This document shows, in pieces, positions 1-13,929 of a stretch of 64,000 nt of DNA. Under the pieces are notes generated by a model. That model was not told where the DNA came from and searched no databases. It saw only the letters and a list, made by a program, of their open reading frames with translations. The translations under genes were made by a program, and so were the position numbers. This stretch comes from Quillaja saponaria (lineage: Eukaryota; Streptophyta; Magnoliopsida; Fabales; Quillajaceae), in the NCBI GenBank assembly GCA_029379385.1, contig CM055611.1, positions 620,001-684,000 on the forward strand, read 5' to 3'. Position 1 is the stretch's first letter. The number at the start of each line of letters is the position of its first letter.

Positions 1-382
1 AAACAAGTCTTACCGTAAAATAAAAAAGATTGTTGGTACTTAAAATATTCTAAAACACTGATATAGTTTTTCTCTTGTTTCGCATTTGGGATTCCTTTCT
101 TTAAAAAAGTGGACAGCATGTTGATCAGGCATGCAGTCCATTAGAGGATTAAAGAATCTCAGCTCGTGAAAGTCAATTTTGTATTAACATGATAGCAGAG
201 AATGTAATAAAGGCCTGCACATCATAGGCGCAGCAGCAAGACAAATCAAAGCATTATATAAAATATGAAAGATATTCAACATCCATAGATGTTAACAAAA
301 TTACAATATACATGTTTTTTTAACATGCATGTTTATGACACTGTTTATATTTTAAAATCCAACAAATCAATTGACACCAACA
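1..382. other. 3' flank of peroxidase copy 1, start of duplicated unit A
   Basis: Matches 8859-9240 downstream of copy 2 with roughly a dozen differences. No coding sequence is evident. The unit probably continues to the left of the window. Confidence 0.8.
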
Positions 383-1652
383 TTAAGGATTGATGCTCCT
401 GCAACTGGTCCTGATCTGGCCATTCAATCCAGTGAGTGGGCTAAGGTTTCCCATCTTAACCATTGCATTAGCAAAGTCTTTTTTGAACTTAAAAGGATTG
501 ACGCTGTAAACAAATACTTGATGATCAGTGGGTCCGCCATTGAAGAGTTGTTGGTCAGAGTGAAAGAGACCAGCTTTCAGCTTCAAATCGACGTAGTAGG
601 CATTGTCAAAAGCTGTAGGAGTAAGGGCATCTAGATTGCCCAAATTGTCGTCACCACCGGTGGGTGGACAGTTTCGTTTTAATTTTGCTGCAAATATGGG
701 ATTTACATTGCTCTCATTGTATATCCTGTTTTTAAAGAATCTGCACCTAGCTTGGCCAAATGTGTGAGCCCCTACAACCAAAAAAAACAAATTAACGTAA
801 ACATCAATACTTATTAATGCATTTTTATTATATTATGCAAGTACAAATATTAAATATATCATATTTATTTAGAAGATAAAAATGGATATAAATAATTACC
901 TGATAGAGTAACCAGTTCTTCCACATTAAAACCTTTTTTGTCAAAAGCTGCTGCAAGGCCACTAAGATTCAAGTTAGGACCGGGTAAGTCGGTATTAGCA
1001 ATATCTCTACTTGCTGTTGTTGAATCTCTTCTTCCCAATGGTACAACCCAGCCATTTCCACCCAGCTGAGAAAATTTATATATATATACAACTTTAGTTA
1101 GCTGAAAATCAATTTAGAAGAGCAGTCTTTTCTCCTGTGAATTTTGGAGTATCATCCAAGAGTACTGATCCGTCACATCCCTATAAAACAAAAACAAAAA
1201 TGTAAGCACAACCAGACCACTCTTATACACAAGCTCATTAGATTTTAATTTTTTTTTTTTTTTTTACTGAATTAAACTCTCTCGACCACTTGATAAAATT
1301 ATGACTAGTGCCTTCAAGAAAAACATTATTTGATCTGAGAAAATTTTCTAACAATATATACGCAATCTATGCATGCACGCAGTGTGCATAAACAAATTTA
1401 AACAAAATGGAACTAAGATCAGGGAAATGAACTTGCAATAACAAAGCAGTCATGAAAATGAAGACGGAGCAACGATGCCCCCATGCGTTTTTCCTTTCTA
1501 ATAGCAGCAGCAACTTCTTCTCTGATGACTTTAAGTGCGCCAGGACACGATGTGTCATAAAATGTAGGAGACAACTGGGCTGACACTATACCAACAAGAA
1601 ATGATAATAACCACAGGCTGAGTTTTAGGTCAGAAAAATTATACACAGCCAT
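383..1652 (-). pseudogene. Class III secretory peroxidase pseudogene (array copy 1)
   Basis: Four-exon peroxidase structure on the minus strand: exon 1 1437-1652, truncated exon 2 about 1121-1180, exon 3 900-1065 (166 bp) and exon 4 383-771. Exon 1 encodes a signal peptide, the SCPGA motif and the distal haem motif RLHFHDCFV. Exon 4 has GAHTFGQAR with the proximal His. Exon 2 begins correctly with [10 protein letters not shown], then runs into a deletion and reaches a TGA stop at 1111-1109; its 5' splice donor is missing. The neighbouring intact copy (9241-10664) shows that 172 bp were lost. Exons 3 and 4 encode the same protein sequence as that copy. Skipping exon 2 would keep the frame but lose the distal calcium-site residues. 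I call it a pseudogene; transcription is possible but a normal enzyme is not. Confidence 0.9.
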
Positions 1653-3395
1653 GGCTAGATCTATGAAAAAGATGATAATGAAGAAGAAGAAATGCTTGGT
1701 TCATGTCTCCAAAACTTGTCAAGTATTTATAGAAGATATAATAAGGGTGCCAAATTTGTGTTATTGGGCCGTCACTATAAAAATAGAAATACAAAATACT
1801 ATACGAGTATGATGTTGGTCTCTTAGCTGTAATTTGCCACAACGTTGACTTTGTTCAAGTTATTCCATGATTCACCGAATTCACTACAGGCTACGGACTG
1901 CGTGTTCTATATAGGCTTCGATGATCTTCATATTTATTAATTAAACAATAATTTTTTTAGTGTTTTATAAGCACAACAGACTAACAATCATCACCCGTGA
2001 TTAGAAAACATCAAAAATAAATAGATTTATATATGTAGTTTTGTAAAAATCACACACATTTAGGATTCTGACAAGGTTAATTTGACTTCCATGTTATAAG
2101 TGGGAGACACTTCAACTATATGTTAAGAAAAGGGGTGCCCATAAGCCGTGTTATATATTGAAGATTTAATTTGAATCTCATTATAATCTTAAAGGATGTA
2201 ACTTACGAAAAAAAATAAAAATGAGGAACTTACTACACTGCTCAAACTCTAATGAGACTTATGACGTAATTAGTATCAATTAAAAAATAAGAGAGATAAA
2301 GTTATATATAATAAAATAATTGCTTTCAAATAACTAGTAGCAATTAATCAAATCGCTAATGAATAAAGTCAAATTCTGACCCCCCCCCTCCCCCAGTAAC
2401 CTCTTACGCTAGCTTTGTTTATTTAGATCTAATATATACCAGGGCGCGCCGCTTCTTAACAATTCAAAGTTTTTCTAAGTATGACTTTTTTTTTTTTTTT
2501 TATAAAAAACTTTTTTATTTGAAATATATACAGTTGCGAGATTTCCTGTAGTTATTGAAATTCAGTATTAGATATATTTGGGAAAAATATTGTATTAAAT
2601 AACTTTTCTTCATCAAATATATGTTAAATTCTTTCCTAACAAAAAATACAGTATTATATATATACACTGGGCACACAAGCTACTGCCAGCTAGAACACAG
2701 ATAGATTAACCGCGTTAGATTTGAAGATTTCTCCGCGACATTCTTTAATTTGTTTCAACATTCTTTCTATCTGCAAAATCTGAGTTTTGAACTCAAGTAA
2801 ACTTTCTAACTCAATTGACATCTAAAGAAGTTTGTCAAGGCTCTTGGAAGAGATTAAGATACATATGTGGCGTTTGATAGCCAGATTTTTTTACATGAAA
2901 TATATAACTCTGTATCGTCACTCATTGTTCAATAAGCCTACACTTACTTCAGAATATATAAATGCTTAAAACTTATTTATAGTGTCTCATCTAAAAAGAT
3001 AAAAGTACTTTTTGATAAATAGTTCTTTACCACTCTCTTGTGACCCAAAGTCTTTAACATGGTGACTGAATTGTAAACAATTTTACTGCTCATTCTCTCT
3101 TGAGCATCCCAACAGGTAACCACGACCCAGATTATATCCCTAATTATTAATACATTTAAAAACTATTTTTCGTCTAATTTTAGCAACTAAACACGTTGGA
3201 GTGTTGGCCAAGATTGATGTTAAAGTCAAATATCGAATTGGAGATGTTGATAGGGTTTGGTTGGATCCAATAGTTCATTCCTCATAAGGAAGGGGCCCGT
3301 TATGTTTAACAATAATTATTTGCTTAAATATGTAGTATAAGATTGCTGCATGGAGCAATCTTAGATTGCTTATAAGGGATTAATTGGTGTTCTTT
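1653..3395. repeat. Duplicated upstream region, unit A
   Basis: This promoter and upstream region of copy 1 aligns along its length with 10803-12610 upstream of copy 2, with many small indels. A TATA-like TATTTATAG lies near 1722-1730, about 75 bp before the ATG. TTGAC (W-box core) occurs near 1844. No protein-coding sequence is visible. Confidence 0.75.
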
Positions 3396-4794
3396 TATTT
3401 AATTTTTTTTTTTTTCCGCAAGGCCAACCCATATTAGTCTTTTATTTAATTTTTTTGTTTTTGTCCGCGAGGTCAACCCATATAAGAAATATATATATAT
3501 TATGTATATATAATAATTTAATGTCAAATAAGACATAAAAAACAATAAAGAAGAAAAGTATAAATGAAAAATAAAATTATTTTATTACTAGCTTTTTTTA
3601 TTTAAATTTTTGTTTTTGTTTCTTTATTTTATATTTTTTTGAATTTGGGCCGTGTCTTGCAATTATGCTTGGGTCAATTTGGGTCAACCGCTATTCCTGG
3701 TTAACGGCCTAATCCAGCCTGGGATAACACCCAGGTCACGGTCTGACTGGTAGAGCTGGTTAGAGTTTTAAATCATTAGTTTTTGGTATGAACTATTAGT
3801 GACTGGGATAGTGTTGTCGCTTGTAATTAGTTTTTATGAAAATAAAAACTTACAGAGACAACACACAGTGTCTCTGATTGTTACCAATGACATCTACGAG
3901 GGACATCATCCATGCCGTTGATAATTGTGCCCTTCAAACTATTAAAGATAAACATCAACGACAGATACACCGTGCTCTTCGATGTCGTCATCAGAGAGAG
4001 ACTGTCACTAATAATTGTCATTATCAACAAGGGCATTAATTTCATGTGTTGAGAGATAGGACCATGTCGTTGATAGTCATCAAATTACCATATCAGGAAT
4101 AGGGAATAAATGTCGCTGATAATGCTCTTTCTTGTTGTTGTGTATATATAAGATAAAAAAGCTTGACCTAATAGGTTTATTAAAATCTGAATAATTTTTA
4201 ATCCTTACATGCTCCTTAAACTGCAAAACTCATTCGCAATATATATATGAAATATTATTCATGAGGAAAGTTATCAATCTAATGACAATCAATAACTCTA
4301 TCGACTACATGGATTTATTAGATACTCGATAACAATTAAGTCTAATTAGTAACCTGAAAAGTTAAATAGTAACCCATATGAGTTTAAATGAAGAATACGG
4401 TTCTTGAATTAACAAACAATCATGGAAATGAAGAATATGATATTTGCATTAAGAAAGCAATCATGGAAATTGATAATACCAGATTAAATAAATTCAAATA
4501 AATGGATGTGGCACGAGCTCTCATGCGCCATCATGGTCCATGTCCTTCACTTCATGTGCAGTAGCCTTTCACTCAGTTTTTCTCTATATTTCTGCATGAA
4601 ACAGCCATCGAAAATTAGCCTGCAGCTTCTCTTTGATAATGCTGCGGCCAGCCGTGCCACCATCGGATTTTTCACCCGCGTTTACAAGCTGGGAATGCAG
4701 TTTGGCCCAAAATACCCACGTATGGTTCAGTCCTTGAGTACCAAAAAAAAGAAATAACAATAAATAAAAAAAGTATATTGTTTTCTGCCTGAGT
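3396..4794. mobile_element. Unit-A-specific insert, possible CACTA-like fragment
   Basis: Unit B has unrelated sequence at the equivalent place, so one or both were replaced or inserted. Repeated short phrases around GTCGTTGATAATTGT fill 3830-4130, and the block ends near 4141 with TTCTTGTTGTTGTG, which reversed resembles CACTA-type termini beginning CACAACAAGAA. No partner end was found. A short open stretch at 4506-4757 has no recognisable domain. Element identity is tentative. Confidence 0.3.
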
Positions 4795-5345
4795 TGATTC
4801 CCAGTACGTGAAATGGGCCTTTAGCCCACTGGTTGGATTATATACAATTAGTTTGATAAACGTGTAAATGGACTTTTTCAAATCTAAATATAGCCATTAA
4901 GGATTATGTACAATTAGAAGATTTATACAATTGAGCCATTATTTCGTGATATTTTCAAGTTTGCCCATATGCATGATTTACTTGCGTTCCACTTAATATT
5001 TTAGTTTATCCATATGCATGATTGATTCCACAACCACAAGTACAACTAAATTTTACGTCACAATTCTCAAAAATAGTTTTGAATTTGTTTGTTTGCAATG
5101 CCAGATAATACAACCCTACATCCTGACTATGATATAAACATAAAATTCAATCTAAAAAACAAAAAAAGAAAAGGAAAAAAAAAGAAAGAGAAATCACCAA
5201 ACATGAAATTAGAAAATAATAGTGTGCCAACTTTCTTAATATTCTTTTTCCCTCCATATGCAAATGAGTTGAGAGTTCAGAATGATTTTAAGCCTTTAGT
5301 CACAAAAAGGTTTGACCTTGCTGTATAGAAGCCTTTTCTTTTTTC
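4795..5345. repeat. Duplicated segment, distal end of unit A
   Basis: Matches 13428-13520 and then 18340-18745, which flank the copia element in unit B. It is non-coding. This shows that unit A and unit B were once continuous duplicates of more than 5 kb. Confidence 0.75.
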
Positions 5346-5689
5346 ATCAGGAACAAACTCGACATATAGGTAACCTCCCAATAACAGTCTGTAACTGATT
5401 ATTTCTCTCAATAGCAGCTTCAAGGGTAGATTCAGTGAATAACCGATAATTGATAAATCAATAGCACAAAATGATCAACCATCCTTGAAATCACAGAACG
5501 ATGTCCTCATAAATATACAACCATTACTAAAATTCAATGTAATAGTACTTTAACCTTAGAATAACAAACCACTATCTATTCTTTCTTTTACAGAATATTA
5601 AAAAGGAGAACATTGAACATTAGAAAAGAAAATAGAAAAGAATTAACAATAAGAATGCAAATGTACTACATAATATTATTAGGTACTTC

Positions 5690-6340
5690 CGTTGCTATTA
5701 AAACAGATAATAATAACCAATAGAAGAGGCTATCGTCCATTGTTATAACACCAACAAACATAACCATGAGTTAATACACAATTTTTTCAATTGACAATCC
5801 TTGTGAAGCTTGACGGCAAAATAACATGATCCCAAATAGAGATATAAGTAGTTTTTTAGCAGGGTCTCTCAAATACTAAATCGCCAAAGTTGTTAAGTTT
5901 TCATTCGACGGATAGGGAGAGCCGGAGGAGATGACTCTGGCTAGGATGCCAACAGTCACACTTGAAGTGGGCAGCTCAGGCTAGGAAGCTAGGGCCCTAG
6001 AAAATAACTTGACAACTAGCTAGGAAGCCAATAATACAATTGGCTAGGATGCCAATACCACAAACTTTAATGAAACATCAACAATCTTAGGTTTCCTCCA
6101 AGAATGCTACAACAATGGTAACAATATCTAGTTTTTACCCATATTGCTCAAATCTCCAAGAAAGATATGCAATTTATTTACTGCACAATATTAACAATTT
6201 AATGCAACTGCATATTATTACAAGGAAAAACATAGAATTCGATATAGCTCTGATCATAACAAGCTCAAACTTGTTAGTTCGCACTCGAAAAGGTGAGAGT
6301 GATAAGGAGGAGTAGTTATAAAGCAGAGTCGGTACAAGGT
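5690..6340. mobile_element. Dispersed repeat relic (probable LTR-element fragment)
   Basis: Collinear with 60760-61345 over about 600 bp with many substitutions. Two dispersed copies plus a primer-site-like GCTCTGAT tract suggest a retroelement remnant. No coding domain is recognisable, so the class is uncertain. Confidence 0.4.
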
Positions 6341-7730
6341 GGATATAGGGATTTTACAAATGCAAGTGTACGTATCGTCCTCAAGTAATATAATAAAAAT
6401 AGAGATCGTTTCCACAAGGAATATGCCACTTTAAAAGCTAACTATCAATATGTATGTAACTTAATCTTAATCAAGCCAATGCAAAAAGTTTGGAAAACTA
6501 AGTAACAACCAAATATCACCTACATGTAAAAAAGAACATATTTTCTTGAAGTCTCACATAAATATAATGAAGTTCATATTACAAATTTGCACAAATAATG
6601 TTTGATACACATGAAAACTCCAAGCTAGTTCTTCACTGCGGTTTTCAATTTCTATCTCTTCCGTGTGCCTCTAATTCACTGGAAGAGAAGCTTATTATTA
6701 GTTAACTACACACTTAACCATAATTAATTCATCATTAATTTCTTTTATATTATAATATTTATTCTCTTATTCAAAGAAAATAACTTTTAGACTTTATAAT
6801 ATTATGATATGTACTAGCATGTTAATTCACTTAATTTCTGCAGTTCAAACAAATTTGACCTTGATTCCTAGTGACTGGTTTTATATATATTTCCCGTCTT
6901 AATCATAGAGTCTCCAAAATTCTAGGCTAGTTTGGCACTTCGTATAGTATTGTATAATGTATTAGGCTATATAATTATTATGTTGTTATTGTCTAATCCT
7001 TATCTTTTCCACTGTATAATTTTATAATGTTAAGCATAGTATAAGAAGGAGTCAACAGAATAAGTATATACTATCTTATTACTGTTAAACATTGTATAAG
7101 AACTAACTGAATCGTCTTATATTATTTTCTTATCTTTATATGATGTACCAAACGAGTCTCTAGAAAAGAAAAAAAAACCATTGACATTATAACTGTACTT
7201 TATAAAACTGCATATATATTAATTTAAAAATAATAATAATGAAACACTGGAAGAGTCAAAATCATAAAAAGAATTTACATTAGCAAAAGCATTCTTTTCG
7301 CTGTCAATTGTCAATTGTCATGGAAGACTTATATACAGTTCTTATATATTTTTCCAATTTGGGATAGTTTCATTTATTTGTAAGAAAAGAACGCGAAAGA
7401 GTATATGTCTGCTTCAATTGGTCAGGCCATGAGGTTCTTAACCAAATAGTTAACTTGCTTTTCTTAAGTTTCAGAGTTTTCCTATTGTTGTTTATGATAA
7501 AATTGCAAATGTCAACTTTACATTTTCGCTAAAAAAAAATAAAGAAGTCATTCGGAATTGATCAATGTTAGATTAGCTGCCTGTTCATAAGGTTGGAAAG
7601 AGCTAGCTAGTTTAATTAAACTTCCATTTTATATTAGCTGTCTTATATATACAGCTTGATTGGCATTTTCAATTTTTGCATCCTAAAAGTATGAATGGAA
7701 TTTGAGTGGGGTTTACTTGGTAAATCAAAG

Positions 7731-8230
7731 CAAATTGGTACTAAACAACTTCAATCTCAACGATATAAATGGATCAATCAATTTTTCTATGCACTTTTAA
7801 TCTGAACTTTGAAACAATATTTTAACTTAATGTGATTATATATGTAAATTGTTTAAAAATACAATTTGTTGGCCCGAATATCCAACTCGAAGAATCAAAT
7901 TGTTATCTCTAATCTATTCTAATATTATGGAAACAAATTACATATTTTGCATCATAATGTAATTGTCAAATGGAAACAAATTGGTACTAAACAACTTCAA
8001 TCTGAATGATATAAATGGATCAATCAATTTTTCTATGCACTTTTAATCTTTTAATTTAATCTGAACTTTGAACCAATATTTTAACTTAATGTGATTATAT
8101 ATGTAAATTGTTTAAAAATATAATTTGTTAGCCCGAATATCCAACCCAATGAATCAAATTGTTATCTCTAATCTATTCTAATATTATGGAAACAAATTAC
8201 ATATTTTGCATCATAATGTAATTGTCAAAT
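7731..8230. repeat. 246-bp tandem duplication
   Basis: The copy starting at 7731 (CAAATTGGTACTAAACAAC) recurs at 7977 with the same start and runs to ATTGTCAAATG at both ends. There are a few substitutions, and the second copy has a short TTTTAATTT-like insertion. Non-coding. Confidence 0.9.
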
Positions 8231-8576
8231 GAATTAAAACTTTGGTATATTGATCAGACAAATTGTCGCCACAACTCCTTGGACAAAACCATCTCTGATC
8301 ATTCTTATTGAAAATGTGGAGTCTATGACCACTGTAAATATTGTCTCTGAGTTGTTGAATCTCTTTTGCCCAATTGAACTATGCATGTTCAACTAGGTCT
8401 ACCATGTTGAAAAAGAAGATTTAACTAGTTCATAACTTCATATTGCTACAGTCAATTAGAAAAAATAAAAGCAAGACACTTTTTTTTTTTTTGGTAGAAC
8501 TAAGAATTTAGATACCATATATAGATTTTATAGAAATTCTAAAAAAACTATTCTAAAATTATCAATTCATATTTGT

Positions 8577-8700
8577 TTGAGTGCTTACAAACTTCAGCTG
8601 ATCCTGCCTTCAGCAGCAACAACTAAAATATCGGCAAAGAAGATAACACCAGGCATGCTCGATCTTAAGATGTCAATATCAACTAATCTCCTCATCGATT
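8577..8700 (-). pseudogene. Peroxidase exon 2 relic
   Basis: Read on the minus strand, this stretch encodes MPGV, then FADILVVAAEGRIS, then a stop. It aligns with the peroxidase exon 2 signature [16 protein letters not shown]. The Cys before PGV and the Cys of SCADI are both lost. No adjacent exon 1, 3 or 4 is recognisable, so it is an isolated fragment of another array member between the two duplicated units. Confidence 0.7.
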
Positions 8701-9240
8701 CAAGATTTCAAATAGCCATTAAAACTGTGAAACATTTTTCTCAAATAATCTTTTACTATTTAATATATATATATAATCATTAATTAAATAGAACTCATCA
8801 ATCTCTAGATCTCTTTACGATTGCCCTCAAATAAATTTTTTTCAACGAGCGCCACAAAAACAAATCTTACCGTAAAATAAAAAAGATTGTTGGTACTTAA
8901 AATATTCTAAAACACTGATATAGTTTTTTCCTTGTTTCGCATTTGGGATTCCTTTCTTTATAAAACATGGACAGCATGGTGATCAGGCATGAAGTCCATT
9001 AGAGGATTAAAGAATCTCAGCTCGTGAAAGTCAATTTTGTATTAACATGACAGCAGAGAATGTAATAAAGGCCTGCACATCATAGGCGCAGCAGCAAGAC
9101 AAATCAAAGCATTATATAAAATATGAAAGATATTGAACATCCATAGGTGTTAACAATAATACAATATACATGTTTTTTTAACATGCATGTTTATGACACT
9201 TTTTATATTTTTAAATCCAACAAATCAATTGACACCAACA

Positions 9241-10815
<1,575 letters not shown>

Positions 10816-12610
10816 TCATGTCTCCAAAACTTGTCGTGTATTTATATCTTGGAATTCCTTGCAGTTTTTGTATGTGTTATTGGGACGTCATTACAAATAA
10901 AAAAATACAAATACTACATGAGTATGGTGCTGGTTTCTTAGCTGTAATTTGCTACAACTTTGACTTTGTACAAGTCATTCCATGATTCACCGAATTCACC
11001 ACAGGCTAGGGACTGCATATGCAATTTAGACTTCGATGTATTACTTAAACATTAAATTTTTTGGGTTTTATAAGCACAATCAGACTAAGTATAATAAGAA
11101 CAAATAATTAATAATTGATATACGATAAGTGTATTTAATTTTTATATTTTAAGTAAATAAGAGATTGTCATTTATCGTTAACATCGAAAAATCAACAATC
11201 ACCCATGATTAATCTTGTTTATGAATTATGTAAAAATTTATACACTAACAATAAATTAAATAATAGTTAAAAAACAAATGAAGTTTCAAAAACATCAAAA
11301 ATAAAAAAGTTTATATATGTGGTTTTGTGAAAGTCACACACATTTAGGATATCTGACAAGGTTAGTTTGACTTTCATGTTATAAGTGGGAGACACTTCAA
11401 CTATATTTTAAGAAAAGTGGTACCTAGCAATAAGCTAAGGCATATATAAGATTCAATTTGTGAAAATAAATAGGAACTTACTACATAGCTCAAACTCTAA
11501 TGAGACTTATGATGTAAGTATAAATTAAAGAAAAAAGAGAGATAAAGTTATTTATGGAAAGCTAATATCTTACATTTGGCACTAACAAAATTGAAGTTGA
11601 TTGATTTCTGGAAAGAATTCTTTTACAATAAAATAATTGCTTTCAAATAGCTAGTAGCAATTAATAAAATCACTAATGAATAAAGTCAACTTCTGACCCC
11701 ATTAATCTCTTACGCTAGCTTTGTTTAACTAGGTCTACTATATAGCAAGGCCGCTGCTTAACAATTCAAAAGTTTTCGAAGTATGACTTTTTTTATTTGA
11801 AATATATACAGTTGTGAGATTTTCTGTAGTTATTGAAATACAGTGTAAGATATTTAGGAAAAATATTTTATTAAATAATTATTCAAATATATGTTGATTC
11901 TTTCCTAACAAAAAATACAGTATTATACACAAGCACTGTGTATACAAGTTGCTGCCAGCTAGAATACAGATAGACGTACGTGTTAGATTTGAAGATTTCT
12001 CCGCAACATTCTTTTATTTGTTTCTTCTTTATATGTGAAAAATCTGAGTTTTGAGCTCAAGTAAACTTTCTACGACTCAATTGACATCTAAAGCAGTTTG
12101 TCAAGGCTCTTGTAAGAGTTTAAGATACATTTGTGGTGTTTGATTGCCAAAAAATTTTACATGAAATATTTAACGCTGTATCACTCACTCATTGTTCAAT
12201 AAGCATACATTTATGTAAGAATATATGTATAATTAAAACTTATTTATAGTGTCTCACCAAAAAAGATAAAGTATTTTTTGATAAGTAGTTCTTAACTCTC
12301 TAGTGACCCAAAGTCTTTATAGCATGGTGACTGTTTTCCCGCTCATTTTCTCTCTTGAGCATCCCAAGAGATAACCACGACACAGATTATATCCCTAATT
12401 ATTGAATACATTTAAAAACTATTTATTTTCTTTCTAATTTTAGCAACTACATACGTTGGAGTGTTGGCCAAGATTGATGTGCAAAGTCAAATATCGAATT
12501 GGAGATGTTGATAGTTATGTTTAACAATAATTATTAGCTTAAATATGTAGTATAAGGTTGCTGCATGTGGCAATCTTAGATTGCTTGTAAGGGATTAATT
12601 GGTGTTGTTT
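10816..12610. repeat. Duplicated upstream region, unit B
   Basis: Promoter and distal upstream of copy 2, paralogous to 1700-3395. A TATA-like TATTTATATC lies near 10837-10847. No coding sequence. Similar short blocks (for example CTGCTTAACAA with a preceding GGTCTA or GGTCCAATAG) recur upstream of the other array members near 22.2 and 30.3 kb. Confidence 0.7.
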
Positions 12611-13427
12611 AGCTTAAATGCTAAGGTGATGGCCGGGGAGCATTTATTCTTTGGTTGAACTTAATTATAATAGATGCATTGACCTATTACTTTAGTTATG
12701 ATCATCATCCAATCTATACTTACACATCAAATATTATCTAGGCCACCAAATCAATGAGTTTCAAAACAAATAGATTTTATATTTGAGTTATTGGGTATGC
12801 CTCCACCCCTCACACCCCAAAACCAAAACCTGATGAGCCAACTACTATAGTGAGTAAGACTCCATCGCATGAAGAGCTTATAACATACATATTAGAGGAA
12901 GTTTAAGAGCAACTGGTCATGTCTACTCCTTCAGTATCTGAAAGTCGTCCAGATAATGATTGAAGTCATTGATGTTCAAGAGCCTACATTGTTCTATTGA
13001 GGAAGTTAAGAAGAGACTAACCTTGAAGAAGTAATTATTGGAAAAGTTTGCGTGCTTGAGCCACACTAGATAGTTGATATATGAGAGCCAGAACTAATAG
13101 AAGACGTGCCAGAGTTAGAGTCGATTATTGACATGCCAGAGTCAAAGCTGATAGTTGATATTATGCTTCTTGTAGTATTTCATCATTCTATTGAAATTTC
13201 AGGTACTTAAGGTTCCAGACAAGGTTTTCATTGTTATCTTTTTATAGCTGGTGTTCCTGATCTTATTGTAGGATTTGATTCATGAGGTCTACATTCTCCA
13301 TTACTTTAGAACTCAATGACGAGTTTTTTTTTTTTCAACCAAGGAAAAATGATGGGGAACATATACACACATGAGTAGGGTTAGTTATTAGATATTAAAC
13401 AGTAAGCTGGCGTTAATGTTGTTTTCC
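12611..13427. other. Unit-B-specific insert of unknown origin
   Basis: Absent from unit A. The plus strand has protein-like runs interrupted by stops around 12830-13160, rich in Glu, Val and Pro codons with repeated GAGxxAGA phrases. This suggests a decayed coding fragment, perhaps of a retroelement. No domain was recognised. Confidence 0.3.
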
Positions 13428-13601
13428 CAGTACATTAATTGGCCTTAAGCCCACTGCTTGGATTATGTACAATTAGTTTGATAAACGTATAAATGGACTT
13501 CTCAAATCTAAATATAGGCATTATGAAGGACAATAATAAGTTTTGTATTTGAAACGGATAGAGCTCATTTAATCAGTAATTATTACAAAAACTTAGACTT
13601 T

Positions 13602-13826
13602 TGTTAGAGTGTAAATATAGGCAGCTTAATTAGTGAGTCAAATTTCCTTATTTATAGTTTCTTTCCTTATTTATAGTTTCCTTATTTCTGTGTAATTTTT
13701 ATTGCGTATTTGGTTGATATTTAGTCTATGTTCACTATGTTAGGTTAAAACACTTTAGCCTATAAATAGAGGCTCCCTCTTGTATATTAAAAATCATCTG
13801 AATATATATTCTTCTTATATTCAACA
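13602..13826 (+). repeat. 5' LTR of copia element
   Basis: 225 bp starting TGTTAGAG and ending TTCAACA. It contains a TATA-like CTATAAATAGAGGC near 13760, as expected for an LTR promoter. It differs from the 3' LTR at seven positions with no indel. Confidence 0.97.
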
Positions 13827-13840
13827 TGGTATCAGAGCTT
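13827..13840 (+). other. Primer-binding site (initiator Met-tRNA type)
   Basis: TGGTATCAGAGCTT directly abuts the 5' LTR, the usual plant copia site complementary to the 3' end of initiator methionyl tRNA. Confidence 0.9.
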
Positions 13841-13929
13841 AGGGAGAAAAAACCCTAATTTTTATTTTCCGCTGTGTTTCTTTCTAGTGTGTCTCTCTAT
13901 TACTGCGTTTCATTCCAGCAGTACGATTA

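Larger units (their letters stand above)
5346..8576. other. Spacer between units A and B with repeat relics
   Basis: AT-rich, no gene seen. The 5690-6340 part is a diverged copy of 60760-61345, with matching phrases such as GAAGCTTG and CTCCAAG-AAGAT in the same order, so it is a dispersed repeat. Near its end, GCTCTGATCATAAC resembles the reverse of a Met-tRNA primer-binding site, hinting at an LTR-element relic. A 246-bp tandem duplication lies at 7731-8228. Confidence 0.5.

Noticed and set aside
371..634. Plus-strand open frame overlapping peroxidase exon 4
   Set aside because: Antisense shadow of the conserved peroxidase exon; the same shadow recurs at 9187-9438.
4506..4757. 83-codon open frame ending in a Lys run
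   Set aside because: Absent from the paralogous unit, low complexity, no homology recognised.
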